Of a stretch of DNA of 64,000 nucleotides, positions 49,139 to 60,610 are shown one piece after another. Numbering within the stretch: position 1 is the first letter of the stretch; each line of letters opens with the position of its first letter. This DNA comes from Trichopria drosophilae (taxonomy: Eukaryota; Arthropoda; Insecta; Hymenoptera; Diapriidae), in the NCBI GenBank assembly GCA_030407085.1, contig CM059585.1, forward strand, positions 111,775,501 through 111,839,500, read 5' to 3'. Position numbers and translations under genes: made by a program. Below the pieces are notes generated by a model, which worked only from the letters and a program-made list of their open reading frames with translations, was not told the DNA's origin and did no database searches.

Positions 49139-49800
49139 GGTTGTAAGTACATGCTTCAATAATTAATCTTTTAACGAATAGGCAAATTTGTATCTAAAGC
49201 CGCAAATAGAATATGTACAGAATTAGCAACTTATTTGACATGTTGCAAGGAATCATCATTGACCGAATAAAGAAAAAAGTAAACTTTAAATAATCTATGT
49301 TCGGCTTTAGATAAAAATTTGCTACATACGGTAAGAGATGCCCTATCGAAGAATGTATTTACAAATTTGGCATGTTGCAAGTTGCTATTATTCGATTAAA
49401 GATAAAATTAAACTTTGTACATACATACGTATTACAAAAGTTGCAAATAATTACTGATATAGTTAAGAAGAAAAGTAGTTCCTGAAATATCTTTAAAGTT
49501 GTAAGGACATGCTTCAATAATAAATCTTTTAACGAATAGGAAAATTTGTATCTAAAGCCGCAAGTAGAATATATACAGAATTAGCAACTTTTCTAATAAG
49601 TACCTAGACGTATATCATTAACCGAATAAAGAAAAAAGTAAACTTTAAATATTCTATGTTCGGCTTTAGATAAAAATTTGCTTATTCGTTAAGAGATGGT
49701 TTTACGTATTAGGCAATTTGCAAGTTTTCATTAAGCGATTAAAGAAAAAATTAAACTTAATACGTACGTATTAAAAAAGTTGCAAGTAATCATTAATTGA
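49139..49800. repeat. ~359-bp tandem duplication with internal hairpins
   Basis: GTTGTAAGtACATGCTTCAA at 49140 recurs at about 49499, and the following 300 bp align with few changes. Each copy holds AATTTGTATCTAAAGCCG and its near inverse CGGCTTTAGATAAAAATT, forming a stem with a loop of about 110 bp. Confidence 0.8.
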
Positions 49801-50563
49801 CAATGATATTAATTCATCCTTGAGAAAATCCCTTGCTGAAGGAAAACGATTCATCGTCCTACATGCTGGAACCAAAGATGGATTTGTTGATGGTGCTAGT
49901 CTGTTGTTTATGTCTCGACAAATTATTAATGTATAAATTTCTATTGGGTATAAATTTCTATTTGAAGGTCTCTTTTGTTTTATTGCAGTCGAATAATGTA
50001 AATTCATATGTTATATCCTAATGTCAACTGATAAGTCTCTAAAAGATCATATCGATCTACTCGGTTTGCATAATTAGGAATTCATTTTTATACATATTTG
50101 TATACATATTACATACAATACATATACATATCTTTATACATACTCGATTCAAATTTAGAAATTAATAGCGTAGTAATGAGAGCAATACATCTTCTCGTTG
50201 TAAATTTGGATTGTCAAAAATTTTATATGAATACAAAACACATTTTATTCATTTTCTAAGTAAACAATTGCAATAAAATAACGTTTGACCCAACAAAATT
50301 CATATTTTGACCGCCAGAATGTATTTTTAACCCCCAAAAAATGTTATGTTGAAAATTCATTGTTTGAGATCTTTCAGTGTTTCATCCCCTTAACAAAATA
50401 TTGACTTACAGAAAGTATTAAAAAAAGGGGCACTTTTTAAATCCCTTTTCAAGAAAACTAATATTCTCTTACTCATATCTTGTGAAAAATATAACAGGAG
50501 AGTTTGAAAAAGGTGGCAGGAAAAGAAATGACACGTATGTAATAAACGGCATTGCATTTGTAT

Positions 50564-50821
50564 TTATAATGCAAATCTTGGTACAATAAAGTGCCTTCCG
50601 TACATTTGGTTGATACATAAAGGAGAGTAATTTAATAAATTTTTTACTTCAATAATGTCAAATTTTTCATAACATAAGACTTCGAAAGCCTGAAAATGCT
50701 CCGCAAAGTACGAATATATATTTTCATATACAAAAAAAATATCATTGTCTTTGCACGCAATATGCCGTATAACACCAAATATGGGTTCTGACAGTAAATT
50801 TGAAACTACTGAGTACCCCAC
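50564..50821 (-). pseudogene. Possible C-terminal scrap of a CACTA transposase-like protein
   Basis: An 85-codon frame (SEPIFGVIRHIACKDNDIFF, FQAFEVLCYEKFDIIEVKNL) has the alternating hydrophobic pattern of the beta-rich C-terminal region that follows the catalytic core in insect CACTA-type proteins. It lies 350 bp inside the right end of a CACTA element, where such a tail would be expected. The match is from memory of family texture, not an alignment. Confidence 0.35.
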
Positions 50822-51440
50822 GTGACCCCACGAAGGTACTGGAGTAACGAATCAACGATACGCTACGCCTTGCAGGGAAAGTTATTTTGCTGTTTTAAGC
50901 AAATGACTTTCGTGTATTAATGAAACCAATGTCCAGTACAGTCGAGATATCTTACTGATATAGCTACAAAAGTTCTTTTACTGTTTTAGATGAAACCGAT
51001 GTCTAATTCAGCCCAGTCGCTTTGCTAAATCAGCAAAACCAGTCAGCACAAGGCCTTTTGCTGTTTTAGATGAAACCAATGTCTAATGCAGCTTAGATAC
51101 TTGGCTGTATCAGCCATAACCTGACAGGGAATGTACTTTTGCTGTATCGGCTATAAAATTTCTTTCAGTGTATATTGTAATTTTTCCTATTTTATAGTAT
51201 GGGAAAGATTCGTCCGTAATGTCGTTTAGGAAATAATGGATTTGTAGGTGCAGGAGAGATTATTCAGTAGGGTTTTCCAAAAATTAAATATGAATATGGG
51301 AAAAATTGAAGTAATAAATGAAACATATGATATTGTGAAAACCCATCTACAAATTTGCGGAGTGCGGAGTCAGCAAAGTAAGACAACATGAGGGAACGAT
51401 TGTGATCATGAGCGATCCGAACTGCAGCGAGAATTAGTAT

Positions 51441-51566
51441 CCTGGTAAAACAACGGCAGATTCGTAAGCAAAAATCAAGTTTTCTGGCGCAATTCTGCTG
51501 TCAGATGATCAGAATTGCATCAGAAGTGCAGTTTTCTGCTTCCGAATGTGCTCTTTTGCTACCAGG
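51441..51566. mobile_element. 126-bp MITE with CCTGGTA termini
   Basis: CCTGGTAAAACAACGGCAGA at the left and, inverted, CCTGGTAGCAAAAGAGCACA at the right pair imperfectly over about 40 bp, so nearly the whole element folds. A related ACCCTGGTAG end is at about 46733. Confidence 0.6.
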
Positions 51567-52947
51567 GTCAGGGTACGTAATCTTGAAAAATGAAATATAA
51601 TTAATCTTTTCAGAATTTTTCAAACGACGGTTGGAGTATGTTTATTTACATATATGTATATATATATTTACAATTTGCATTATTAGGCTCTCTAAGTATA
51701 ACGTATACAGTACATTACAAATAGATGTATTATTCACGGATCATGCTCAAATCATGAAAATTCATGCATTTTTTAGCAAAATTCCACTAACTGCGCATTT
51801 AAAAATTATGAAAGTGCGGTGAATTTCATCATCGCTTTAATAGAAATAAAGAGTCATACGGCAGATTTTCCCAATTATTGTCTACACTTTTCAGCATCAA
51901 ATTTTAGTTTTAGCTGCGAGTTCACCTTCGATTCTGCGTATAGAGCATTCCATGCCAAGTGGGAAACTTTTTGTATAAAATTTCTTAATTTTGCTTTTAC
52001 CGATTTTTTTTTGTAAGAAGTGATAAAAATATAGTAATTTGGACAATATTCGACCTAAACTATATCGAAAGTTTAGGATGTTATCCTTTATTCAATAAAC
52101 TCTCTGCTTATCATGTTTTCATCGTACAACTTGCAGCTAAATCTAAAATTTATCAATGAAAAGTCTGGAAATGATAATTGGAAGGATTTGTCATATGTAT
52201 ATTAATTACGAAGATTTTCTTGATAACAACGTTTATAAAAAAAAAATGTATTAAAAAATGGTTCTGATTTATTTCACTTACATAATTTCGATATTTTTAA
52301 TTTATCAAGATTCAGTGTTTGGCGTTCCCATGTATATAATATATAAGGGTGCTTTAAAAAAATAAAAATTGCGAATTAAAAAACGTAACCGGTGGGTATC
52401 GAAAGAGAGAACAAACAAATTTTTTTTTGGTCTCTTTCAAAAGGTTGCTAAAATGAAGATAAACGGGCCTACTTTATTTTATAAAAATAAATACTGAATT
52501 AAATATTTGAATTAAGTAGCGGGTTATAGCTCTCATATAACCGGTGTCTCTAACTTGCTATTCAATTCATAATTTCTACATTTATTTTTGAGTACTTCCT
52601 AGCAACAGAACTTGGCCAAAATCATTTCCTCGTTGATTATGCATTACAAAAAATTTACGACTTAAAACATGTTACTAATAATATCTATAATTTGATTCAA
52701 CCACTAGAAAATGTAAACAAATTTTAATCCTTATGGACGATTTTGTTTTTTTTTTGTTTTGAAAGTTTATATGAAAGTCCGTTTAAGTGAAAGTTTGAAA
52801 AAAATAATTCACGGAAGTAATAATGCTCATCATTATCATTCAACATACCATATCATGATACTGGAATATTTCTATATTAAAATATCGATCAGTACTTGAA
52901 GGAAGATCTGTTCATATTTCGTTGGAAAATTTTATTTCCAAAAATCA
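51567..52947. other. AT-rich DNA downstream of the CACTA transposase
   Basis: No gene was found. A roughly 110-bp block near 52490-52610 (TATTCAATTCATAATTTC within) is a diverged direct copy of 56510-56615. Confidence 0.5.
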
Positions 52948-55900
52948 TTATTCGAATTCTTCTAAATTAATTAATTGCGCAATGAAGGTTATATCATCAA
53001 TTTTTAGGTAAAAACAAACCGAAATTGAATTATTGATAGTAATGGCAATAGGAACATCCTCAATTTCATTTATTTTATAAACGTGAGGTACGGAACTATT
53101 ATTAATACATGTTGAAGAAATGATATTAATATTGCATTTTCTTAAAATTGCACAGTAAGATGCATCGCATTTGCATAAGTTTTCGCATGGACAGTTTGCT
53201 ATCCTGATGAACATCTCAATAACACCTACGCAATCAGTATTTCTGTAACGAAATTTAGCATACGAGTTATTTGTGCGTAATTTTGTGCAGTACTCTTCAG
53301 ATGTGTATAATAATTTAGATTTGTAAAATTTACTAAAAGTATGATAAACATTTCCTTCCATTTCTCCATTTTGTAACGCTTCCCGCACGTGTTCGGGTAA
53401 GTCCTGAATACGTGTCAGTTTACCAATAGCGTATGCATCATGCGATATAAAATGGCGTTTCATTCTTCTATTTTTGTATGTTAATTTATCACAAAATAAT
53501 TTTGCCGGACTTCCTTCAATAAACTTTTCATGACTTAAAGTTGAAATAATTAAATATAATGCGGTTGTCGAATAAATTTGTAGTTGAGCACACTTACTTC
53601 CGTGTACAAATTTTTTTATTTTTCCGTTTAAACTTTCAAACGGAAAGCATGAAAGAGTCCAAGCTGGTCCACACTTTTTCACGTCATCTGACAAATGTGT
53701 AAGTAAATGAATATTGCTACTCATGTACCTCTCGCCATATAATAATGCAAATCTTCGAACGAACTCGTGTAATGCTCGATTTGCAATATCAATTGAATCA
53801 GGAGTTATGCTGGATCCATAAAGCAATGAGACACCCAATACAAGTAATTGATAATGATCGAAATATTCCTTACTCATGATGTCAATTAATATGGGCAGTG
53901 AATAATAGAAAAACCATGCTTTACACTCATTCCCTTTCCAATAAGGTAATTCTTTTATCGATCGCGCAAGTCTTTAAATGTGAGATGGAGGTTTTAGTGA
54001 AAGCAGCCTCTTGTCAACAATTTTAATAAGACCAAACATAGAAAAAGGTTGTTGTGAAAATTTCGGATCAAACCACAATTTCAGTAGTGTGCTTTTTACT
54101 ACTCCCTCAAAAATACAATGCATCGAATCTATGGCAGTTGTCCTTACGTAATCATAAACAATATCTGATAGGATAGTACGGCCTTTTACACCGCAAACTG
54201 GTATATCACTATTATGGGCAAGTTCAGCACGGTACCGAGTTTCGTTAGTCGTGCGTAATTCATGAATTTCGTAAGGATACACCTGAACTCTCTCCGGTAA
54301 CCGTTTACCGGGAATTTTGCAAATTTGACATCCAAACGATCCATTGTATTGTTTCATATTCAAGAAAGTAGCTTTAGCTGGTTGATCACATGTGCCATAA
54401 ATTATGGAACCTTTTACAGTTAGTAGCTCGTTATTATGTGGAAGGCTTACGCTGATACCGTCACTTAATTCCATCGTACTGATGCGAAGGGGTTTCAAGT
54501 ATAAATTTGGATGTGGTTTTTCGGATCCAAACTATAGTCCAACCAACAGTACATTCTCGTACTTGAATCTCTCTGCATAAGGTAATTCATTGACAACCAA
54601 AAATAAGGCCAAACACTGAATTTCGATGACTTAAAAATAGTTATCCCATCCGAGTACCATGTAAACGAAATGTTTGAAGGATCAGACAGTATTTTACCGT
54701 TACTACTAAGTTCTGTATAAATTTTGCCGTCATAAATGTCTTCTAAATTACTATTCGCGTTATTTCTATTAAATCGATGTTGTAGATGATCGTAAAATCC
54801 AGGCCATTTATACAATGATTCCAACTGGTTTTTCAATGGCACTTCGATAAAGTACGAAACAGATGGCGGTTTTGAATGCTTAAATTCACAAATTGAATTT
54901 TCAGTCTCTACTTGGCGATAGCAGTGGGTACAATAAAAGTGTCGTATTAGAGGAGTACGCAGGTGAGATAAGTACTTCTGTATCTTGTATATGGATGTAT
55001 TGCATTTGTTGTCAGGTGGACAATGCAGTTCAATTAAATTTAGGAGGTCATTAAGTAATACGCCTGTGACGTTGTGCCGCAAGGAAAATGTTATTATACT
55101 TAGCAGACTCTCGGCTGTAGTGATTCTTGCACCTTCGTAGAGAGGCTCATCATCGTCCTTGTTTCCGGGGAATTGAAAATCTTCATCACCATCGGACGAT
55201 GCATCATCATAAGCTTCATCTGTAATAATATGGTATATTACAAAAACGTTAAAGACCGTCTTTACAAATCATACAGATTGTTATGCCGAGTGAGTCTAGT
55301 AGAAAAGCACACAGGAAAATGCATGCACTTCTTCGCATGAAAAAATGTGTTCTATTAGTACACACTATTTCATATTTATCCATCCCACGAGTTGTCTGTA
55401 ATAAATTGTCGAAAAAAAACGCACGTTTACATGTATTTTCATAGTAGAATGGAAACAGTTCTATTGCGCGAGTCAATACGAGTTGGTGTGAGTACGTGAC
55501 ACTCGATAAACTTTTATAAGATTCCCAATTTTATTTCTATATAACTTCTGTCAGATTTCTGCAGATTTGCATAGTTTAAAGATAGGAAATCTGGGATTTC
55601 TCAAGTGAGAAACCCCTCGCTCATTTATTTTAAAAATCTATTTTTAGATAGTATAATATATAATAGGGAGGGACAAAGCAAAAGTTCGCAAAAAGCACAT
55701 CATAATTTATTACGAAATAAACTTCCGCGTGAAAAGTCGTAATTCCTAGCTTTATTTTTTTTTATTAATTAAAAATTAACCTAAATTTATTTTTAAAAAA
55801 AGTCCTTACGTAATGCATTATCTCGTCTAAAACTGATCACTTGAAATTCATCTGGTGGTTATTGTTAGAAAACCGTAAGGGATTCGAAAATCCGTGATAC

Positions 55901-57434
55901 ATACTTTTAGAGAACAATCCAACAGAGATATTGTAAACTAAATGAGATATTTTAGAAGCTTGGCATTTTTTAAGTTAAAATTATCAAAGTTCGAAATGGA
56001 ATAACTTGACCGAAAATTGTTTGTTTTTGCTCTAACTGGGCCCAGTGCATTTGAAAATCATCGAAGAAACGATATCTCCCTTCGCAGAATTTTATAAGAA
56101 ATGCACTAAAAATACTTGTTACTATTATATACATATCATACAGTGTATATATGAGCTATTTCGGGTCAACCGTATGACCCCGTGACCAAAATGAATTTAC
56201 AACACAAATAATGTTTCTTAGCCTCAAATTCATATTAATAAGTATTCTTTTCAATACAGTGTTGCGTTTTTGCATCTTCATGGTGTCAGACTCTGGACGA
56301 TGTCGATAATAAAGACAATGAGCAAATAAAATTAGTAGTATATCGTGAAAATATTTCAAATAGTAAGTAACGAATTTCTTTTAAAAAATTTACCACGAAA
56401 CGCTCCTTCACCGGATTTTTTATTTAAGAAACAATTTTGAAATTTATTTAACGCCGAATGAGTGATTTTTTATCAGATCTGCGGGAAGGCAGATCTTAGA
56501 AAGCAAGGAAAAATAAATACAGAGGTTATATAACCTGAAATCCATCATATAACCTCATCTCAAACCTGATATTCAATTTACAATTTCTGTATTTATTTTT
56601 TAGTAATTCTTTGAAATATAATTTATCTAGAATGACTAATTTGCTTGTTAATATAATAACAAATATTTTCGGGAAAAACGTTATTAGAAAGATGACTGGT
56701 AACTGTCAAAGATCGATGACAAATTTTCCCGCTTTTTATTCCATGTCTCTCGCACATTATCTATTCCAAAAATAAAATACTAAATGGAGTTTGAAATTCT
56801 ACAACATGTAGTTTTGGAATGCATTCCAACCAAAATATTGTAAATTAAGTAGAATTATAATTAATAAAAATATGAAATTTTCAGAGTGTATTTTAATTTG
56901 TTTTGAGACATTATAATTAATATTCACAAGTAATTTACCTGTATCTTCATCCTCACCTTGGATTGAATTCTCGTCTGCATTTCTATCTGTTTCTTCGTCA
57001 TCTGAACGAAAACTTGAACTATCAGTTTCGTGGTCCAGTGTATCGTGTGCAACAGTTTCTGTGTGGCAGTCCACAAAATCATCATCGTAATCGACAACCT
57101 CGACGTTCCTAATTTCTAGGGAACTTTCGCTACTAGAACTTAGCTCGTCGTCCATGAAATTTCGATCGTGTCTAAAAACAAATTTACAGTAATACCATGC
57201 GCGGAAATTTTCATAGTAAACCCTTTCAGTAAAATAGCATTTGTAAGGATCCAACATTTTAAAATATTACATACTTACACAATAATTTTAATTAGCTTAT
57301 CATATTTACCTAGAATCATTCGATTCGCTGGAAGAGTTGTCATCGCTGGAAGAGACCTGTTCTAGACGTCGTAAAATACGTCTTCGTGTGATAGGCGCAT
57401 AATCTTCTAGAAGCAAGGGCATGTTATTTGGCAT
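52948..57434 (-). pseudogene. CACTA (EnSpm-like) transposase gene, three exons, few lesions
   Basis: Exon 1 57434-57310 (MPNNMPLLLEDYAPITRRR), exon 2 57171-56939 (acidic: MDDELSSSSESSLE, DHETDSSSFRSDDEE) and exon 3 55219-52948 join in phase at GT-AG sites. Exon 3 contains PPSVSYFIEVPLKNQLESL, ISFTWYSDGITIFKSSKF, YGTCDQPAKATF, FGCQICKIPGKRL, AIDSMHCIFEGVVKS, HLLTHLSDDVKKCGPAW and FPFESLNGKIKKFVHGS. I take the Asp of WYSDG, the Asp of TCDQPA and the Glu of FESLNG as the DDE triad of this transposase family. Lesions: a frameshift near 54570, TAG at 54534-54532 (Trp expected in GLWFG) and TAA at 53976-53974. The enzyme is therefore recently dead or read with errors. Terminal repeats were not located. 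Confidence 0.8.
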
Positions 57435-57645
57435 GATTAATTTTGCATTTAAAATAAAAATATGTAATTCGCATCTATGATATGCAATGAAGTATCTAAT
57501 AAGTGATACTACTATTGTTTTCACGAAAACATCAACAAGTTGCCAACTTCATGATTAGTAGCATTTGACATTTTTTGCTAATTCGCCATCAATCAGGTTT
57601 CTGCGAAATGATAATTTGAAGCCACTACGATCTCACCGTGTCGCA

Positions 57646-57794
57646 ATGTTTGCATTAATATTTTGGACCAAGTCTCGTGATATCTCAGTCATGAAAAGTG
57701 AGGATCTTCCTAAGGGGGCACAAAAAGGACAGGAGATTCCTATATTATGGGGTAAAGAAAAATGTTACGGGAAAATTATTGAGTACAGCGGTAA

Positions 57795-57850
<56 letters not shown>

Positions 57851-58194
57851 TTATATTAATCTTTAATTTACTTTATACAATTGCTGAAAATCCTTACAAT
57901 TTAAATATAACATATTTTAATTTTCAGAAGACAAAAAGTGGTTAGAAAGCCTATATGTCGACGTCGAAGGGTTGTTGCACATGAAGAACGTAAAAAAACA
58001 TGGCAACGCAGAACAAAAAAAAATATCCAGAGATAAAAAATGCGATTATAAAGAAATGAGACAGCAAAAGAAAGACCTAGAGAAGGATATTTTTGATACG
58101 GCAGAGCCTTCACAAGAGGAATTACATCAGGAAGAGGTTAAGAACACTCTTGACTCTGAACCTTCTTTCAGTCAGGAGTTAAAGGGAGCAAAAG
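57646..58194 (+). CDS. Two-exon gene divergent from the CACTA transposase
   Basis: Exon 1, 57646-57790, encodes MFALIFWTKSRDISVMKSED, KGQEIPILWGKEKCYGKII and ends at a GTAAGT donor. Exon 2, 57928-58194, continues in frame after TTTTCAG with DKKWLESLYVDVEG and a Lys/Glu-rich part (KEMRQQKKDLEKDI, EPSQEELHQEEV). A donor (AAAG/GTATAA) follows just before a (CA)n tract; an acceptor at about 58453 would give an immediate stop, for a total of about 138 aa. MFAL-W...ILWGKE resembles the N-terminal region of insect BEN-domain and related transposon-linked proteins, but no BEN domain is seen. The start codons of the two divergent genes are only 211 bp apart, so they probably share a promoter and both belong to the element. 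Confidence 0.55.
57797..57846. repeat. (TA)n microsatellite
   Basis: Pure AT dinucleotide repeat in the intron of the divergent gene, starting a few bases after the donor. Confidence 0.97.
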
Positions 58195-58200
58195 GTATAA

Positions 58201-58202
<2 letters not shown>

Positions 58203-58252
<50 letters not shown>

Positions 58253-58315
58253 ACACGCGCACACACACACACACACACACGCACACACACACACACGCAC
58301 ACACACACGCACGCG
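58203..58315. repeat. (CA)n microsatellite with CG interruptions
   Basis: CA repeats with CGCACACG variants towards the 3' end, directly after the exon-2 donor of the divergent gene. Confidence 0.97.
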
Positions 58316-58462
58316 TGTTAATTGTTATTCATTTGATCATTCTCTTTTTTATTGTTATTCATTTTTTCATTCTTTTTTATTGTTATTCATTTTATCATTT
58401 TTTATTGTATTTCATTTTTTTCATTTTTAATTTTTGTATTTGTTATATTACAGAATAAATTT

Positions 58463-58494
58463 CTGAAGAGGGTCAAAAATTCTTGACCGAAACG
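58463..58494 (+). ncRNA. CTGAAGA-stem-CGAAACG hairpin motif, copy 1
   Basis: CTGAAGA, then GGTCAA paired with TTGACC across a 7-base loop, then CGAAACG. This layout resembles stem II and the core of a hammerhead ribozyme (CUGANGA...GAAA) and the conserved tails of Penelope-like and some LINE elements. Stems I and III could not be built convincingly, so activity is doubtful. Confidence 0.4.
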
Positions 58495-58539
58495 TAAATT
58501 TTCTTCGTTTTAATTTTTATATTTAATATCCATCCTAAT

Positions 58540-59320
58540 CTTATGTCGTTTTCCGTCCTTCACCTTCCCCGACGACGCCGTATAGACACCGTCAGAGGTA
58601 CTAAGGTATCTTTAAATCTTTTTTTCCACACTCAAAATCGCCCGTCGAACAAGGCATCTATTATAAATAGACACAGAAATATTTACGACCCGCCCTAAGA
58701 GAGTCTACCTGAATGTCGTGATAAGATTACTGCGTGCGACCGTTTCTCCATAATAAGCATCTTCACACAAATAGAAACGTTCTGGAAAATCCACTCGTCA
58801 GAACTTTACCTCGCAAAATACTCGTAAATAAGAGGGCGAGGCTCGGTTATACGCATCCTGATGTATGTAAGGCGGGTTGATATATTTGTTCAAGTTACGG
58901 AATAATAACTAGACTATACTTGTAAAGAAAACGCTTCTTCGTGCCCGTGTTAAGGGAGAAAATTAACGGTAGTGCTTGTGTAATAAGTGTTCGGACCTAG
59001 GAAGCTGGCGTGGACTTCGTTGGGTGACGAGAGTAAATTAATAAAGGTCATCCATAAGAAAGTAATTTAGGGCTTGCATGAGTTTCGCCGATTATAGGGA
59101 AAGACGGGCAAGGGGCACGTCGGTCTGACTATCTGGAATCCGAGCTAAGAACCAGCGCGTGGGGGCAGTTGGGTGTTCAGATATGACTCGAAAACAGGCG
59201 TGGAACACGGGGCTCATTCCGGTTCCTTAAATATTTTACAAGTTGGTTCTTCACTCGAAGATGTCAATAACCCGTCTTAAGAAACGGTAAAAGATGCACG
59301 ACCTACGACGTCCCTTCCGC
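58540..59320. other. GC-richer block without genes
   Basis: This 780-bp block is noticeably less AT-rich than its flanks and contains no long ORF. TATAAATAG lies at about 58665. It could be a retroelement leader or LTR, but no second copy is present in the window to test that. Confidence 0.4.
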
Positions 59321-59324
59321 GAAT

Positions 59325-59830
59325 TTGCATTTTTGCAACTATGGTCACTTCAGGCAACAAATTTCGATGCATATCTTCATGACATGTCGACGTTTCATAC
59401 CCTATAGAACTCAACGAAAAAATAATTTGTGTGTCCGTATGTGTCGAAATTTTGTGTGCGCTCTAGCTCGCCAACGGCAATACGAATTAAAAATGTTGAC
59501 CTTTGTATTCATTCGTCATGGCTTAACTGATATTTGATTAGATCCATTACTAAAAAACATTAGTCCCAATTACGTTTCTTCGCAATATTCTGCAATTATT
59601 TTGTAAAAATACCATATAATTATTAGTATAATTTTAGTATATTAGTATAAATTATTAGTATATAATTTTATTCCAAAAAATTACCAATTACATCGACACT
59701 GAACATACGTCGCCAGCTCCTCGGACGTAAAAGTTAGTTTATGCCCTTGATACGAAAATAAGTATTTTGATATATCTAAAAGATGTCTTATAGATATCTA
59801 AAAGATATTTTTATAAAGATAGAGGTCATT
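59325..59830. repeat. Family A, diverged copy
   Basis: Shares ATGTCGACGTTTCAtACCCT, ACTAAAAAACATTAGtCCCAA, CGCCAGCtCCTCGG and TTGATACGAAAATAA with the copies at 1-610 and 60611-62200, in the same orientation. Confidence 0.7.
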
Positions 59831-59869
59831 TCGACACTTTCAAGACATTTTTTACGAATTATTTTTTTT

Positions 59870-60338
59870 TATTTATATTAATAAACGGACAATAAGTTCT
59901 AACAAAACAGAACATAAGTTGTGCAAAAAATATTGTAACATACCGATAATAAAAAATACAAATATACATAATGAATCCTTACATTTCTTTACATAAAAGA
60001 AAATTAACCGTACAAAATAATAAAAATACGAAATATAAACAGTATAAATAGAAACACACACATACACTATTAAAATAACAGCGCAAAAATATACACGGGT
60101 TGAGAAACATATACATAATAAAATAAAAAGTCGTTTTGTCATAATACTGACGGGAACTACTCATACAATATTTAAACCTAGAAATTCCACTAACGGATCG
60201 AACATTAGCATCCAAATTGTTCCATACACGTTTAAGACGCGCGATAGGAGAATTGAAAGAGTAATTTGTTCCACACTGCATTTCTTGGATGTTTCTAGAA
60301 TTACGAATAGAGTATGGAAGAGCGTGAATTGGAAATTG
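59870..60338 (-). pseudogene. Non-LTR retrotransposon ORF2, extreme C-terminus and 3' UTR
   Basis: On the minus strand the frame reads FPIHALPYSIRNSRNIQEMQ, then CGTNYSFNSPIARLKRVWNN and SVSGISRFKYCMSS. LPYSIRNSRN...NSPI..L...WN...SGISRFK is the common ending of insect LINE reverse-transcriptase proteins. The 5' side is truncated at about 60338. What follows towards 59870 is AT-rich and probably 3' UTR. Confidence 0.6.
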
Positions 60339-60458
60339 TGCTTATAAATTAGACACAAAAGGTGAATTTAAAATATATTTATGAATTATATGTACACCTA
60401 TATATTGTATATATAAGATTATAATAATACAGACAGTAATAAATTAGTAAAACATAGC

Positions 60459-60489
60459 CTTGAAGAGGATTCATACTCGAGTCGAAACG
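60459..60489 (+). ncRNA. TGAAGAG-stem-CGAAACG hairpin motif, copy 2
   Basis: TGAAGAG, then GATTC and GAGTC (one G-U pair) around a 6-base loop, then CGAAACG. It has the same design as the motif at 58463 with different stem bases, so the structure rather than the sequence is kept. Confidence 0.4.
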
Positions 60490-60610
60490 CTGCTAGATTT
60501 TCATTTATTATTTATATTACAACAACAAAAAAACTAAATTATTAACTCTTGTCTTTTTTTTCCTTTGCCTCTAATTTTTAAATCTTCATTAAACTCAACT
60601 ATTTTTAATT

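Larger units (their letters stand above)
46146..51170. mobile_element. CACTA element, 5.0 kb, non-autonomous
   Basis: Ends CACTGAAAGAAcTaCATAGC and, reverse-complemented, CACTGAAAGAAATTTTATAGC (landmarks) are inverted and flanked by TA. Subterminal repeats of about 115 bp (TTTTGCTGTTTTAGATGAAA, AATGTCTAATGCAGC) are clearest on the right, three copies. The interior is a mosaic of inverted and tandem repeats with one short ORF remnant. No transposase is encoded. It could be mobilised by an enzyme like that at 52948-57434. Confidence 0.8.

Noticed and set aside
48637..49800. CRISPR-like array
   Set aside because: Repeat units are 129 and 359 bp with no short-repeat/unique-spacer pattern, in a eukaryotic transposon.
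57565..57645. Upstream in-frame ATG as start of the divergent gene
   Set aside because: The extra 27 codons look unstructured; MFAL at 57646 fits the known style of related N-termini better.
58463..58494. A complete, active hammerhead ribozyme
   Set aside because: Only the stem II/core layout is visible; one core base differs and stems I and III are not supported.
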